Source of the DNA: Terrimicrobiaceae bacterium | Lineage (GTDB): Bacteria; Verrucomicrobiota; Verrucomicrobiia; Chthoniobacterales; Terrimicrobiaceae | NCBI GenBank assembly: GCA_018402345.1 | Contig: JAGYIV010000014.1 | Location: 62,001 to 126,000, forward strand | DNA: 64,000 bases | Reading direction: 5' to 3' | Shown here: in pieces, positions 56,086 through 64,000 of the stretch | Layout of the letters: every line of letters begins with the position of its first letter | Numbering within the stretch: position 1 is the first letter of the stretch | Program-made: the position numbers and the translations under genes | Notes under the pieces: generated by a model | Told to the model about the DNA's origin: nothing | The model's input: only the letters and a program-made list of their open reading frames with translations | Databases searched by the model: none

Positions 56086-58089
56086 ATGTCCCGCTTCCGA
56101 CTTTATGATTTGAATCCCGAGCAGCAGCGCGCGGCCACCCATGAGAGCGGGCCGTTGCTGATCCTCGCGGGTGCAGGCACCGGCAAGACACGCACGATTG
56201 TCGCCCGCATCACCTGGCTTGTGTCGACCGGCACGCCGGCGTCCAAAATTCTGGCGGTGACATTCACCAACAAGGCCGCGCGCGAGATGAAGGAGCGGAT
56301 CGCCGGGATGCTCACCGAGGAGCAGGCCGACGACATCACCGCCTCGACCTTCCACGCCCTCTGCGTGCGCATCCTGCGGGGTGATGCCGACAAGCTCGGC
56401 TACAAAAGCAACTTCACCATCTTCGACGAAGGCGACCAGATGGGACTGATCAAAAAAGTCATCAACCGTGTCACGGCGAAGGACGAAAAAATCGATCCCG
56501 GCCTCGCGAAGAATATGATCAGCAAGGCCAAGAACAACGGTTGGGCGGCCCCGGAGGACGACGAGACTGTGATCGGCGCGGTGTATTCGTGCTACAACCG
56601 GGAACTTCGCGCGCTGAATGCGATGGATTTCGACGACCTGCTCACCAATGCCGTGCGGCTGTTGAACGACCATCCCGACGTGCGCGACAAGTGGCGCGCG
56701 CGGTTTTCGCACATGATGGTCGACGAGTTCCAGGACACAAACCGCCTCCAACTCGATCTCGTCAGCCTCCTCGCCTCCGGCGACCCGCCGAACGTCTGCG
56801 TGGTGGGGGACGACGACCAGAGCATCTACGGATGGCGCGGTGCGGAGGTGTCGAACATCCTCGAGTTCGAAAAACATTTTCCGAATCCCGAGGTGATCCG
56901 CCTCGAGCAGAACTACCGCAGCACAAATACGATTCTGACGGCGGCGAACCGCTTGATCAAAAACAACCCGAGGCGGCGCGCCAAGAGCCTGTGGAGTTCG
57001 GTGCAGGGCGGCGATCCAGTGCATGTGGTCTCGGTGCCCGACGACAAGACCGAGGCCGAGTTCGTGGTCGGCGAGGTGGGCGCGATCCGCAACGCGCAGC
57101 GTGTGCCGTGGGAGCAATTCGCGGTCATTTACCGCATGAACGCCCAGTCGCGCCTCATGGAGGAAAACCTGCGGCGGCTGCGGATTCCCTACCGGTTGGT
57201 CGGCGGAAAGAGTTTTTTCGATCGGCGAGAGGTGAAGGACATCCTCGCCACGATCACGTGCCTGGTGAATCCGCAGGAGGACATTTCGCTGCTGCGGATC
57301 ATCAACACGCCGCCGCGCGGCATCGGGGCGACCACCGTGGAGATCGCGCTCGAGCACAGCGCCAAGGCGCATCGCAGCCTGTTCGACACATTGACCGATT
57401 CCGCCTTTGAGGAGCAGGTGTCGCGGAAAACGGCAGCGGCGATCCGCGAGTTCGCCGAGAACCTCGCCGCCGTGCGGATTCATCTCATGACGCCAGGCGC
57501 GGATGCCGCCGCGCTGGTCTCGAGCTATCTGGCCGACACCGGGTATTTCGAGGATTTGAAACGCTCGTGCAAAACCCCCGAGGAGGCGCTCAATAGAGAG
57601 GGCGGGGCCAAGGAGATTCTGAACGCGCTCGCGACCCACCAGGCCAGAAAACGCGGGTCGGTGCAGGATTTTCTCGATGAGTTGTCGCTGAACCGCGAGC
57701 GCGAGGAGGACAAGAAGGACGACGGCACTGGGCTCACGTTGATCACGCTCCACGCTGCGAAGGGCCTCGAGTTTCCGCATGTGTTTCTGATCGGTGCCGA
57801 GGACGGTCTTCTTCCACACGAGCGCTCGAAAACAGAAGGCACCGTCGACGAGGAGAGGCGACTTTTCTATGTCGGCATCACCCGCGCCATGAAATCGCTC
57901 ACGATCACGCAATGCCGGAACCGCATGAAATTCGGCTCCGCCATGCATTGCCGTCCCAGTCCGTTTCTCAAAGAGATCGAAGGCGAGGGCGTGCATGCCG
58001 AGACCTACGAGGATATCATGTCCCGCCCGCTCGATGAAGAAGACATCGGATTCTCCTTCGCCAGCATCCGCGCGAGCCTCGATGATTAG
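56086..58089 (+). CDS. ATP-dependent DNA helicase, UvrD/PcrA/Rep type
   Basis: 667 residues. SF1A motifs: Q motif LNPEQQRAA, Walker A AGAGTGKT (28-35), VTFTNKAAREMKER (Ia), DEFQDTN (II), GDDDQSIYGWRGA (III), EQNYRS (IV), TLHAAKGLEFPHV (V) and YVGITRAM (VI). It unwinds DNA in repair and replication restart. It is shorter than E. coli UvrD (720) with a reduced C-terminal tail that ends soon after motif VI. Confidence 0.95.
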   Translation: MSRFRLYDLNPEQQRAATHESGPLLILAGAGTGKTRTIVARITWLVSTGTPASKILAVTFTNKAAREMKERIAGMLTEEQADDITASTFHALCVRILRGDADKLGYKSNFTIFDEGDQMGLIKKVINRVTAKDEKIDPGLAKNMISKAKNNGWAAPEDDETVIGAVYSCYNRELRALNAMDFDDLLTNAVRLLNDHPDVRDKWRARFSHMMVDEFQDTNRLQLDLVSLLASGDPPNVCVVGDDDQSIYGWRGAEVSNILEFEKHFPNPEVIRLEQNYRSTNTILTAANRLIKNNPRRRAKSLWSSVQGGDPVHVVSVPDDKTEAEFVVGEVGAIRNAQRVPWEQFAVIYRMNAQSRLMEENLRRLRIPYRLVGGKSFFDRREVKDILATITCLVNPQEDISLLRIINTPPRGIGATTVEIALEHSAKAHRSLFDTLTDSAFEEQVSRKTAAAIREFAENLAAVRIHLMTPGADAAALVSSYLADTGYFEDLKRSCKTPEEALNREGGAKEILNALATHQARKRGSVQDFLDELSLNREREEDKKDDGTGLTLITLHAAKGLEFPHVFLIGAEDGLLPHERSKTEGTVDEERRLFYVGITRAMKSLTITQCRNRMKFGSAMHCRPSPFLKEIEGEGVHAETYEDIMSRPLDEEDIGFSFASIRASLDD

Positions 58090-58148
58090 CGCGGCTCCGG
58101 GATTTGGCTTGCGTTCGGGCCGGAGCGAAAGGAATTTTGCGGAAGTTT

Positions 58149-58236
58149 GGAGGGGTGGCAGAGTGGTCGATCGCGCCGGTCTTGAAAACCGGAGGGCCGC
58201 AAGGTCCCGTGGGTTCGAATCCCACCCCCTCCGCCA
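58149..58236 (+). tRNA. tRNA-Ser (anticodon UGA)
   Basis: 88 nt with a 7-bp acceptor (GGAGGGG/CCCCTCC), D arm GGTCGATC, anticodon stem CCGGT/ACCGG with loop CTTGAAA (anticodon TGA, reads UCA), a serine-type long variable arm (GGGCCGCAAGGTCCC) and T arm GTGGGTTCGAATCCCAC. The CCA end is encoded. The tail from the T arm to CCA is copied twice in the repeats that follow. Confidence 0.97.
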
Positions 58237-58374
58237 TATCCGCGCAGCGGATTCTGAATCCTAGGTTTGGGATGAGAACGAAGTTCGAGCGCCGCTCAGC
58301 GGCACAGACCGCGCGAAGCGCGGCCCCGAAGGGGTGAAGGCCGAAGGCCGGAATCAATCCCACCCCCTCCGCCA
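58237..58374 (+). repeat. Tandem repeat unit 1, 138 bp, ends with a copy of the tRNA-Ser 3' end
   Basis: It starts TATCCGCGCAGCGGAT directly after the tRNA CCA and ends AATCCCACCCCCTCCGCCA, the 3' end of the tRNA. It holds a chain of small perfect hairpins with 3-nt loops: ATCCGC-GCA-GCGGAT (58238-58252), GGATT-CTG-AATCC (58249-58261), GCCGC-TCA-GCGGC (58291-58303), CCGCGC-GAA-GCGCGG (58309-58323), CCCC-GAA-GGGG (58324-58334) and GGCC-GAA-GGCC (58339-58349). Confidence 0.9.
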
Positions 58375-58512
58375 TATCCGCGCAGCGGATTCTGAATCCT
58401 AGGTGTGGGATGAGAACGAAGTTCGAGCGCCGCTCAGCGGCACAGACCGCGCGAAGCGCGGCCCCGAAGGGGTGCAGGCCGGAGACCGGAATCAATCCCA
58501 CCCCCTACGCCA
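58375..58512 (+). repeat. Tandem repeat unit 2, 138 bp, slightly diverged
   Basis: A second copy in direct tandem, with a few substitutions. All hairpins are kept; the last becomes CCGG-AGA-CCGG (58479-58489). The tRNA-like end is altered (CCCCCTACGCCA), so the terminal acceptor-like match is weaker than in unit 1. Confidence 0.9.
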
Positions 58513-58596
58513 AATCCGCGTAGCCGTCCCGGCCTTATTGAGACTGGCTTGCTTGCACATGCTCCACCTATCGGATTGATGGAGTCCTCTGCCTTA

Positions 58597-58760
58597 CACA
58601 GGCGGGACGCCTGTGCCCCTCTCTTGAAGTCCGAAGCAACGGGCAATTTCCGGATGAGAACGAAGTTCGAGCGCTTTTGGACTTCTGGAATGTAGTGCGG
58701 GCGTCCCGCCTGCGATCGTAAGTCATTCGATGTCAGGCGGGACGCCCTGACCTACATAAG
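58597..58760. repeat. Cluster of REP-like palindromes (GGCGGGACGCC family)
   Basis: Three related palindromes occur in 160 bp: CACAGGCG-GGA-CGCCTGTG at 58597-58615 (perfect 8-bp stem), GCGGG-CGT-CCCGC near 58697-58709, and GTCAGGCG-GGA-CGCCCTGAC near 58732-58751 (one bulge). A partial copy of the tandem repeat core (GGATGAGAACGAAGTTCGAG) lies at 58652-58672, and a degenerate one near 58868-58892. No protein gene is seen in 58513-58895. Confidence 0.7.
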
Positions 58761-58895
58761 CAATCCTGAAAATCCAGAGCCTTGGAGACTTTGGAATAAA
58801 ACCAAAGTCTCTTTACGACTGGAATCTCACGCCCATTCCACGAAGAGGATTGTGAAAGCGAAGCGTGGGCTGAGAACTCGGCTCGATCGTCGCCG

Positions 58896-60095
58896 TTACA
58901 GTTTGTGGCCCATTTTCTTTTTTTTGGTTTCGAGGTAGCGGGCGTTGTGGGGGTTGGATTTCGAGCGGATGGGGAGTTGTTCGACGATTTGGATGTCGTA
59001 AGCCTCGAGACCGACGACTTTGCGGGGGTTGTTGGTGAGGAGGCGGATTTTGTGGACGCCGAGGTCGGCGAGGATTTGGGCGCCGAGGCCGTAGTCGCGG
59101 AGGTCCATGGGAAAGCCGAGGCGGAGGTTGGCTTCGACGGTGTCGAGGCCGTCCTCTTGGAGTTTATAGGCGCGGATTTTGGGGCCGAGTCCGATGCCGC
59201 GTCCCTCCTGTCGCATGTAGAGGAGGATGCCGCTGCCCTCCTTTTGGATGCGCTGCATGGCCTGATGGAGCTGGGGGCCGCAGTCGCAGCGGCGCGAGCC
59301 GAAGACGTCGCCGGTGAGGCATTCGCTGTGCACGCGAACGAGGGTGGGTGTGGAGGCGGAGATTTTTCCCTTCACGAGGGCGATATGGTGCATGCCGTCA
59401 ACGAGGGAGCGGTAGAGGTGGAGATCGAAATCGCCGAAGTCGGTGGGCATGAGGATGGTTTCCTCGCGTTCCACGAGGCGTTCGCTCTTGCGCCGGTGGG
59501 CGATGAGGTCCTGGATCGAGCACATTTTGAGGCCGTGCTTGCGTTTGAATTTGACCAGATCGGGCAGGCGGGCCATGGAGCCGTCCTCCTTCATGATCTC
59601 GCAAATGACGCCCGAGGGGTCGAGGCCGGCGAGGCGGGAGAGATCGATGGCGGCCTCGGTGTGGCCTGCGCGGCGGAGCACGCCGCCGTCCTTGGCTTGG
59701 AGGGGAAAGACGTGGCCCGGTTGGACGAGATCGCCGGGTTGGGACTTGGGATTGGCGAGGACGCGGATCGTGGCGGAGCGGTCTTTGACGCTGATGCCAG
59801 TGGTGGTGCCTTTGGTGGCGTCGACCGAGACGGTGAAGTCTGTTTTGAAGAGCTCTCGGTTTTGGGCGACCATGCGCTGGAGACCAAGGCTGGCGGCGCG
59901 TTCGGTGGTGATGGGGGCGCAGACGAGGCCGCGTCCGAATTTCACCATGAAATTGACGGCGGCGGGGGTGACTTTGGAGGCGGCCATGACGAGGTCGCCT
60001 TCGTTTTCGCGGTCGGCGTCGTCGGTGACGATGACCATCCGGCCTCGCCTGATGTCCGCAATGACTTCGGGGATCGTGTCGAATGGTTTTTTCAT
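58896..60095 (-). CDS. ribBA: Bifunctional riboflavin synthesis protein RibBA
   Basis: 399 residues from MKKPFDTIPEV. DHBP synthase half (~1-205): DDADRENEGDLVMAA, RPGHVFPL-like GHVFPLQAK, and GHTEAAIDL. GTP cyclohydrolase II half: VRVHSECLTGDVFGSRRCDCG (zinc Cys), RQEGRGIGL and TNNPRKV. It supplies both precursors of riboflavin, from ribulose 5-phosphate and from GTP. No FMN riboswitch was recognised in the 96 nt before it. Confidence 0.97.
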   Translation of the reverse strand: MKKPFDTIPEVIADIRRGRMVIVTDDADRENEGDLVMAASKVTPAAVNFMVKFGRGLVCAPITTERAASLGLQRMVAQNRELFKTDFTVSVDATKGTTTGISVKDRSATIRVLANPKSQPGDLVQPGHVFPLQAKDGGVLRRAGHTEAAIDLSRLAGLDPSGVICEIMKEDGSMARLPDLVKFKRKHGLKMCSIQDLIAHRRKSERLVEREETILMPTDFGDFDLHLYRSLVDGMHHIALVKGKISASTPTLVRVHSECLTGDVFGSRRCDCGPQLHQAMQRIQKEGSGILLYMRQEGRGIGLGPKIRAYKLQEDGLDTVEANLRLGFPMDLRDYGLGAQILADLGVHKIRLLTNNPRKVVGLEAYDIQIVEQLPIRSKSNPHNARYLETKKKKMGHKL

Positions 60096-60191
60096 GGGTG
60101 GGGCAAGCGATACCACACGCTGTGGCGGGAGGAAAGGAGGTGTGTTTTCAAAAAACTGGCGGGGTGGAGCGAGGTTTGAGACGGTTGGCTG

Positions 60192-61463
60192 ATGCCGGAA
60201 AACGACCTCCACCGTTCGTTGGAAATCCACAAGGGGTTGGTGGAGGTGAGTGCGTTGATCAATGGAATCACGAATCGCGAGGCGTTGTTGAGGGAGGTGC
60301 TGGACGTGGCTCGGCGGGTGATCGGTGCGGAGGCGACGTCCATCTTTCTTTGGGAGGAGGAGAGCGGCAACTTGAGGCTGGAGATGGATGCGCGGGGCGG
60401 GGGCTGGGTTGAGCGGCCTGGGATCGTGGTGCCGCGGGGGGCAGGAATCGCGGGGTGGGTCTTCGAGACCGGCAAGGCGCAATTGATTCCCGATGCTTAT
60501 GCGGATGCGAGGTTTTTCAAGGAGGCGGACAAGGTGACGGGTTTCAGGACGCGGTCGATCCTGTGCGCGCCATTGATCGCGGGAAGTCGCACAATCGGGG
60601 TGCTGCAGGTGCTGAATCCTGCGGCGAAAGAGTCATTCGACGCCGTGGAGTTGGAGGGACTGGTGGCGCATGCGAATCTGGCGGCAACGGCGATTGGCAA
60701 GCTGCAAGCGCTCGAGCGGGAACGCGAGCGCGAGCGACTCGAACGGGACCTGGCGGTGGCGGCGGAGATCCAGCGTGAGCTTCTGGCGCGTGCGATCCCG
60801 CAAACGCTGAGCGGAGTGGTTTTCGCAGCGCACAATGTGCCGGCGGCGTGGGTGGGCGGTGATTTTTACGGGGTGTTTCCGCGGGGGGATGGAGATGTTG
60901 ATTTTGTGATCGGCGATGTCTCGGGCAAGGGGATGCCTGCGGCGTTGCTCATGGCACAGACGCTCAGCGCACTGCCGTTTGTGTTTCAGGCGGCGGGTGG
61001 ACCCGCGGAGGCGCTCGGGCTGCTGAACCGCACATTCAGCGAAGGCATGGTGCGCGGCATGTTTATCACTGTGCTGGCCGGGCGGATGCGACCATCGCGG
61101 CGGGAGGTGATGCTGGCGAGCGCGGGGCATCCGTCGCCGGTGGTGGTGGATGCGGTTGGGGTGGCGCGGGAGTTTGGGATTCCAGTCGGCTTGCCGGTGG
61201 GTATCACGCCGCAGGTGGATTATTCCCATAGTGCAGTTCGCTTGGATGTAGGCGGTCGGGTGGTGTTTTTTACGGATGGGCTGGCCGAGTCGCGTGCGGC
61301 GGCGGGGGGATGTCATTTCCAAGACAGGATGCTGTCTGAAATCTCGGGTCCGCCCGACACATGCGTGGGAATGATGCGTCGGGTGGTGGAGGCGGAGGGC
61401 AGGCACCGCGGGGGGATGGCGTTGCGCGATGATTTGACCGTGCTGGTCGGCGCGTTTGAGTGA
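60192..61463 (+). CDS. GAF domain plus SpoIIE/RsbU-type PP2C phosphatase
   Basis: 423 residues. GAF domain at ~15-170 (GAEATSIFLWEEE, GAGIAGWVFETG, SILCAPLIAG, GVLQVLNP). A charged coiled-coil linker at ~172-190 (ALERERERERLERDL), then SpoIIE phosphatase at ~195-423 with WVGGDFYGVF, IGDVSGKGMPAALLM, LASAGHPSPVV, VFFTDGLAES and LRDDLTVLV. It likely senses a small ligand and dephosphorylates an anti-sigma antagonist. No anti-sigma gene is nearby. It is divergent from ribBA, and rseP follows after 51 nt. Confidence 0.93.
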   Translation: MPENDLHRSLEIHKGLVEVSALINGITNREALLREVLDVARRVIGAEATSIFLWEEESGNLRLEMDARGGGWVERPGIVVPRGAGIAGWVFETGKAQLIPDAYADARFFKEADKVTGFRTRSILCAPLIAGSRTIGVLQVLNPAAKESFDAVELEGLVAHANLAATAIGKLQALERERERERLERDLAVAAEIQRELLARAIPQTLSGVVFAAHNVPAAWVGGDFYGVFPRGDGDVDFVIGDVSGKGMPAALLMAQTLSALPFVFQAAGGPAEALGLLNRTFSEGMVRGMFITVLAGRMRPSRREVMLASAGHPSPVVVDAVGVAREFGIPVGLPVGITPQVDYSHSAVRLDVGGRVVFFTDGLAESRAAAGGCHFQDRMLSEISGPPDTCVGMMRRVVEAEGRHRGGMALRDDLTVLVGAFE

Positions 61464-61514
61464 TCGTGTCGCGGATTGATTTTTTTTCGGATCGGAGGAT
61501 GGTGGTGTCCTTGT

Positions 61515-62891
61515 ATGTTTTTCGACGGACTGAAATTTCTCTTTATCTGCCTTGAGGTCATTCTGATTTTCAACCTGCTCATCGTGGTTCACGAGTTGGG
61601 GCATTTCCTCGCCGCGCGCTGGCGCGGTCTGGTGGTTGAGAAGTTTGCGATCTGGTTCGGCAAGCCGATTTGGAGCAAGACGATCGGTGGGGTCGAATAC
61701 CGGCTCGGCTCGATTCCGGCGGGCGGGTTTGTGGCGATTCCGCAATTGGCGCCCATGGAGGCGATCGAGGGCGAGAGCGGGCAGAGCCGTGAGCACCTGC
61801 CGCCGGTGAAGCCCCTCGATAAGATCATCGTGGCGGCGGCGGGTCCGCTGTTCAGTTTCGGACTTGCGTTTGTGATGGCGTGCATCGTGTGGATGGTCGG
61901 CAAGCCGCAGAGCGAATTCGACACAACGATTGTCGGCTATGTGAAGGAGGGTGGGCCCGCCGCTGTGTCAGGGATGCGGCCTGGAGACAATATTCTTTCG
62001 GTCGATGGAAAGCCTGTGAAGCATTTCTTGAGCGGCACGGACAGCGTGAAGTGGCGTGTGGTCCGCAGCGAAGGGGAGACGATTCCGATCGTGGTCGAGC
62101 GCGAGGGCCAGGAGATCACGCTGAATTCGGGGTGGGCGAAGCCCGAGACTTCGAGTTGGAGGCGGCCTGCCTTGCGGGAAATCCAAATTGGCCCGCGCAT
62201 CGTGCCTGGCGTGGGGTTTGTGGTGCGAGGAAGTTTGGCCGACACGTCGGGATTGAAGGCTGGGGACCTTGTCACCGCTGTGAATGGAGTGCCGCTTTTC
62301 AATCTCAGCGAACTCGGGCCGGTGATCGACGCGAACCGCGGGAAGACGGTGGCATTCGAGATCGAGCGGAATGGCCAACCCGCCACAGTGGACGTGGCAT
62401 TGCCGCCCGCCACGGCGGATGCCACGCCGGTGGATTTCGGCATCGAGTGGGGGCGCACGAAGTTGGTGCATCCGTCGCCGTTCGCCCAAGTGTCGGATGC
62501 GGCGACGAGTATTTTTCGCATGGTCGGGGCGTTGCTGTCGCCGGCGTCGGATGTCAAAGCCGCGCATTTCAGCGGGCCGGTGGGCATCATGCGGCTCTAC
62601 TACCAGATTTTCGAAGCCGAGGACGGATGGAGGATCGCGCTGGCGTTCAGCGTGCTGATCAATGTGAACCTCGCCTTGCTGAACCTGTTGCCATTTCCGG
62701 TGCTCGACGGCGGGCATATCACGCTCGCGATCATCGAGGCGATCCGCCGCAAGCCGATCAGTGTGCGGGTGCTTGAGGTGGTCCAAACCGGCTGTGCGTT
62801 GCTTCTGATCGGGTTCATGCTTTACCTGACCTTCTACGATGTCGGTGACATCGTCGCGGACAGCAAGCCGCCGGTGGAGCGGAGGAATTAG
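61515..62891 (+). CDS. rseP: RIP metalloprotease RseP
   Basis: 458 residues starting at MFFDGLKF. Zinc-site HELGH at residues 26-30 in the first helix and the LDG motif (FPVLDGGH) near the end. Two PDZ domains lie between ([16 protein letters not shown] and [14 protein letters not shown]). It cuts transmembrane segments of anti-sigma factors or leftover signal peptides. Located 2 nt before ispG. Confidence 0.95.
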   Translation: MFFDGLKFLFICLEVILIFNLLIVVHELGHFLAARWRGLVVEKFAIWFGKPIWSKTIGGVEYRLGSIPAGGFVAIPQLAPMEAIEGESGQSREHLPPVKPLDKIIVAAAGPLFSFGLAFVMACIVWMVGKPQSEFDTTIVGYVKEGGPAAVSGMRPGDNILSVDGKPVKHFLSGTDSVKWRVVRSEGETIPIVVEREGQEITLNSGWAKPETSSWRRPALREIQIGPRIVPGVGFVVRGSLADTSGLKAGDLVTAVNGVPLFNLSELGPVIDANRGKTVAFEIERNGQPATVDVALPPATADATPVDFGIEWGRTKLVHPSPFAQVSDAATSIFRMVGALLSPASDVKAAHFSGPVGIMRLYYQIFEAEDGWRIALAFSVLINVNLALLNLLPFPVLDGGHITLAIIEAIRRKPISVRVLEVVQTGCALLLIGFMLYLTFYDVGDIVADSKPPVERRN

Positions 62892-62893
62892 GC

Positions 62894-64000
62894 GTGGGGC
62901 TGGAGTTTCGCAGCCATTTTCCACGGCGCGCCAGCAGGGAGGTGCGGATCGGTCGGTGGGCGGTGGGCGGGGAAAATCCATTGCGCATCCAGTCGATGCT
63001 CACGAGCGACACGATGGACACCGCCGCGTGTGTCGCCGAGACGCTTCCGCTCGTGGAGGCGGGGTGCGAGATTGTGCGCATCACGGCGCCGACCGTGAAG
63101 GACGCGCGGAACCTCGAGGCAATCCGAGAGGCATTGCGCGCACTGGGGTGCGATGTCCCCTGGTGGCGGATATTCATTTCAAGCCCGATGCCGCATTGGA
63201 GGCGGCGAAGTGGGTCGAGAAGGTGCGGATCAACCCCGGCAATTTCGCCGACTCGAAGAAATTCAACATCCGCGAATATACGGATGCGGAATATGCCGCG
63301 GAGATCGAGCGTATCCGCGAGCGGTTTGCGCCGTTGGTCTTGGTCTGCAAGGAGCGAGGAATCGCGATGCGCATCGGCACGAATCACGGCAGCCTGAGCG
63401 ATCGCATCATGAACCGCTTCGGCGACACGCCCGCCGGCATGGTCGAAAGCGCGATCGAGTTCGCGCGGATCGCGCGGGCGTTGGATTACCACGATTTTGT
63501 GTTTTCGATGAAGGCGTCGAACCCGAAGGTGATGATCCAGGCCTATCGGTTGCTGGTTGCGCGCCTCGATGAGCTCGATCGCAGCGACGGCGGCGGTTGG
63601 AATTATCCCATCCACCTCGGTGTCACCGAGGCAGGCGACGGCGAGGATGGCCGCATCAAGAGCGCGATCGGCATTGGAAGCCTGCTCGCTGACGGCATCG
63701 GCGACACGATCCGTGTGTCGCTCACGGAGGATGCGCGGCATGAGATTCCCGTGGCCAAGGCGTTGGCGGAGATTGCGACTCCGCATGCTCCTGCTCCCGC
63801 GCTGGAAGGTTGGCCGTTCGATCCCTTCACCTACACCCGCCGGGCCAGCCAGCGCATCGAGGTGGCCGGGGTGCCATTGGGAGGTGGCGAGGTGGTGCGT
63901 GTGGTGGTGCGGCGGGCGGTATTCGACAAGGTGGCTCACAAGCTGGATGGCTTGGGCGACTACAGGCCGGAGGTTGTATTCGAGGATGCCGGTGTCGTGG
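62894..64000 (+). CDS. ispG: 4-hydroxy-3-methylbut-2-enyl diphosphate synthase, long form; frameshifted, cut by window edge
   Basis: Starts at a GTG, 2 nt after rseP. The first frame reads [23 protein letters not shown] and ends GCDVP near 63159. The next frame continues [44 protein letters not shown] and [20 protein letters not shown] up to the right edge. The join lies in CCCC; one further C restores the frame. After RVSLTED the sequence has the extra domain of the long IspG form found in chlamydiae and plants. The 4Fe-4S Cys ligands lie beyond the window. It makes HMBPP in the MEP pathway. Confidence 0.92.

Noticed and set aside
55897-57996. 699-codon minus-strand frame
   Set aside because: Antisense to the UvrD/PcrA helicase with all its motifs; no recognisable domain.
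58104-58337. Plus-strand frame through the tRNA and repeat 1
   Set aside because: It reads through a tRNA gene and hairpins; not a protein.
58016-58501. Minus-strand frame containing MAEGVGFEPT and FKTGAIDHSATPP
   Set aside because: This is the antisense reading of tRNA-Ser and its repeats, a well-known spurious protein.
58237-58512. CRISPR array
   Set aside because: Only two units, no unique spacers between short repeats, no cas genes; the units are themselves tandem repeats.
60096-60191. FMN riboswitch before ribBA
   Set aside because: Gap is under 100 nt and lacks the conserved RFN-element segments.

Overview
The window looks like chromosomal DNA of a high-GC member of the Verrucomicrobiota (PVC group). 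This is inferred from gene content, because no rRNA or other taxonomic marker is present. The supporting points are: a sulfatase, a GH95 fucosidase-like enzyme and an SSS symporter in a row; lysine synthesis through DapL; an IspG of the long form shared with chlamydiae and plants; FolE2; a SecDF fusion; many TPR proteins; and weak or missing Shine-Dalgarno sites before most genes.

Layout. 1-5.7 kb (+): the tail of a sulfated-glycan locus (sulfatase, GH95, Na+/solute symporter). 5.7-7.8 kb (+): three pseudopilin-like genes overlapping by a few bases. 7.8-19.4 kb (-): ligA, a GH74-like beta-propeller, VanZ, a frameshifted transglutaminase-like protein, an SDR, a higBA toxin-antitoxin pair, a frameshifted GH63-type glucosidase and a small winged-helix protein. 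19.4-23.3 kb: a phosphopantetheinyl transferase, a TMTC-like membrane TPR protein, and a coupled cheD-HDOD pair. 23.3-29.1 kb (-): one tight run folE2, AI-2E transporter, DUF177/yceD, rpmF, plsX, fabH and a bacterial nitric oxide synthase. 29.1-38.5 kb: SDR, TPR protein, class I aldolase, superoxide dismutase, dapL, ileS, lspA and an FtsB/DivIC-like gene. 38.6-44.5 kb (+): an RND efflux pair and a Na/phosphate cotransporter. 44.5-45.3 kb: vapBC. 45.3-49.7 kb: rho, divergent from yajC-secDF. 49.8-56 kb: rhamnose mutarotase-like protein, frameshifted APC permease, a mini-kinase coupled to a PP2C phosphatase, a DUF4230-like protein, a prenyl diphosphate synthase, purN and a cytidylate kinase-like gene. 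56-58.9 kb: a UvrD/PcrA helicase, then tRNA-Ser(UGA) followed by two 138-bp tandem repeats that each end in a copy of the tRNA 3' end, then REP-like palindromes. 58.9-64 kb: ribBA, a GAF-SpoIIE phosphatase, rseP and ispG, which runs off the right edge.

The genes are mostly housekeeping (DNA repair, translation, lipid and isoprenoid precursors, riboflavin, secretion) with islands of accessory function. The most unusual items are the tRNA-Ser hairpin-ladder repeats, the nitric oxide synthase placed behind plsX-fabH with a pterin-forming FolE2 at the head of the same run, and the coupled 127-residue kinase-like/PP2C pair. Five otherwise convincing genes each carry one apparent single-base indel. 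The one in ispG, normally essential, lies in a C run, so consensus errors are the simplest explanation for at least some of them.
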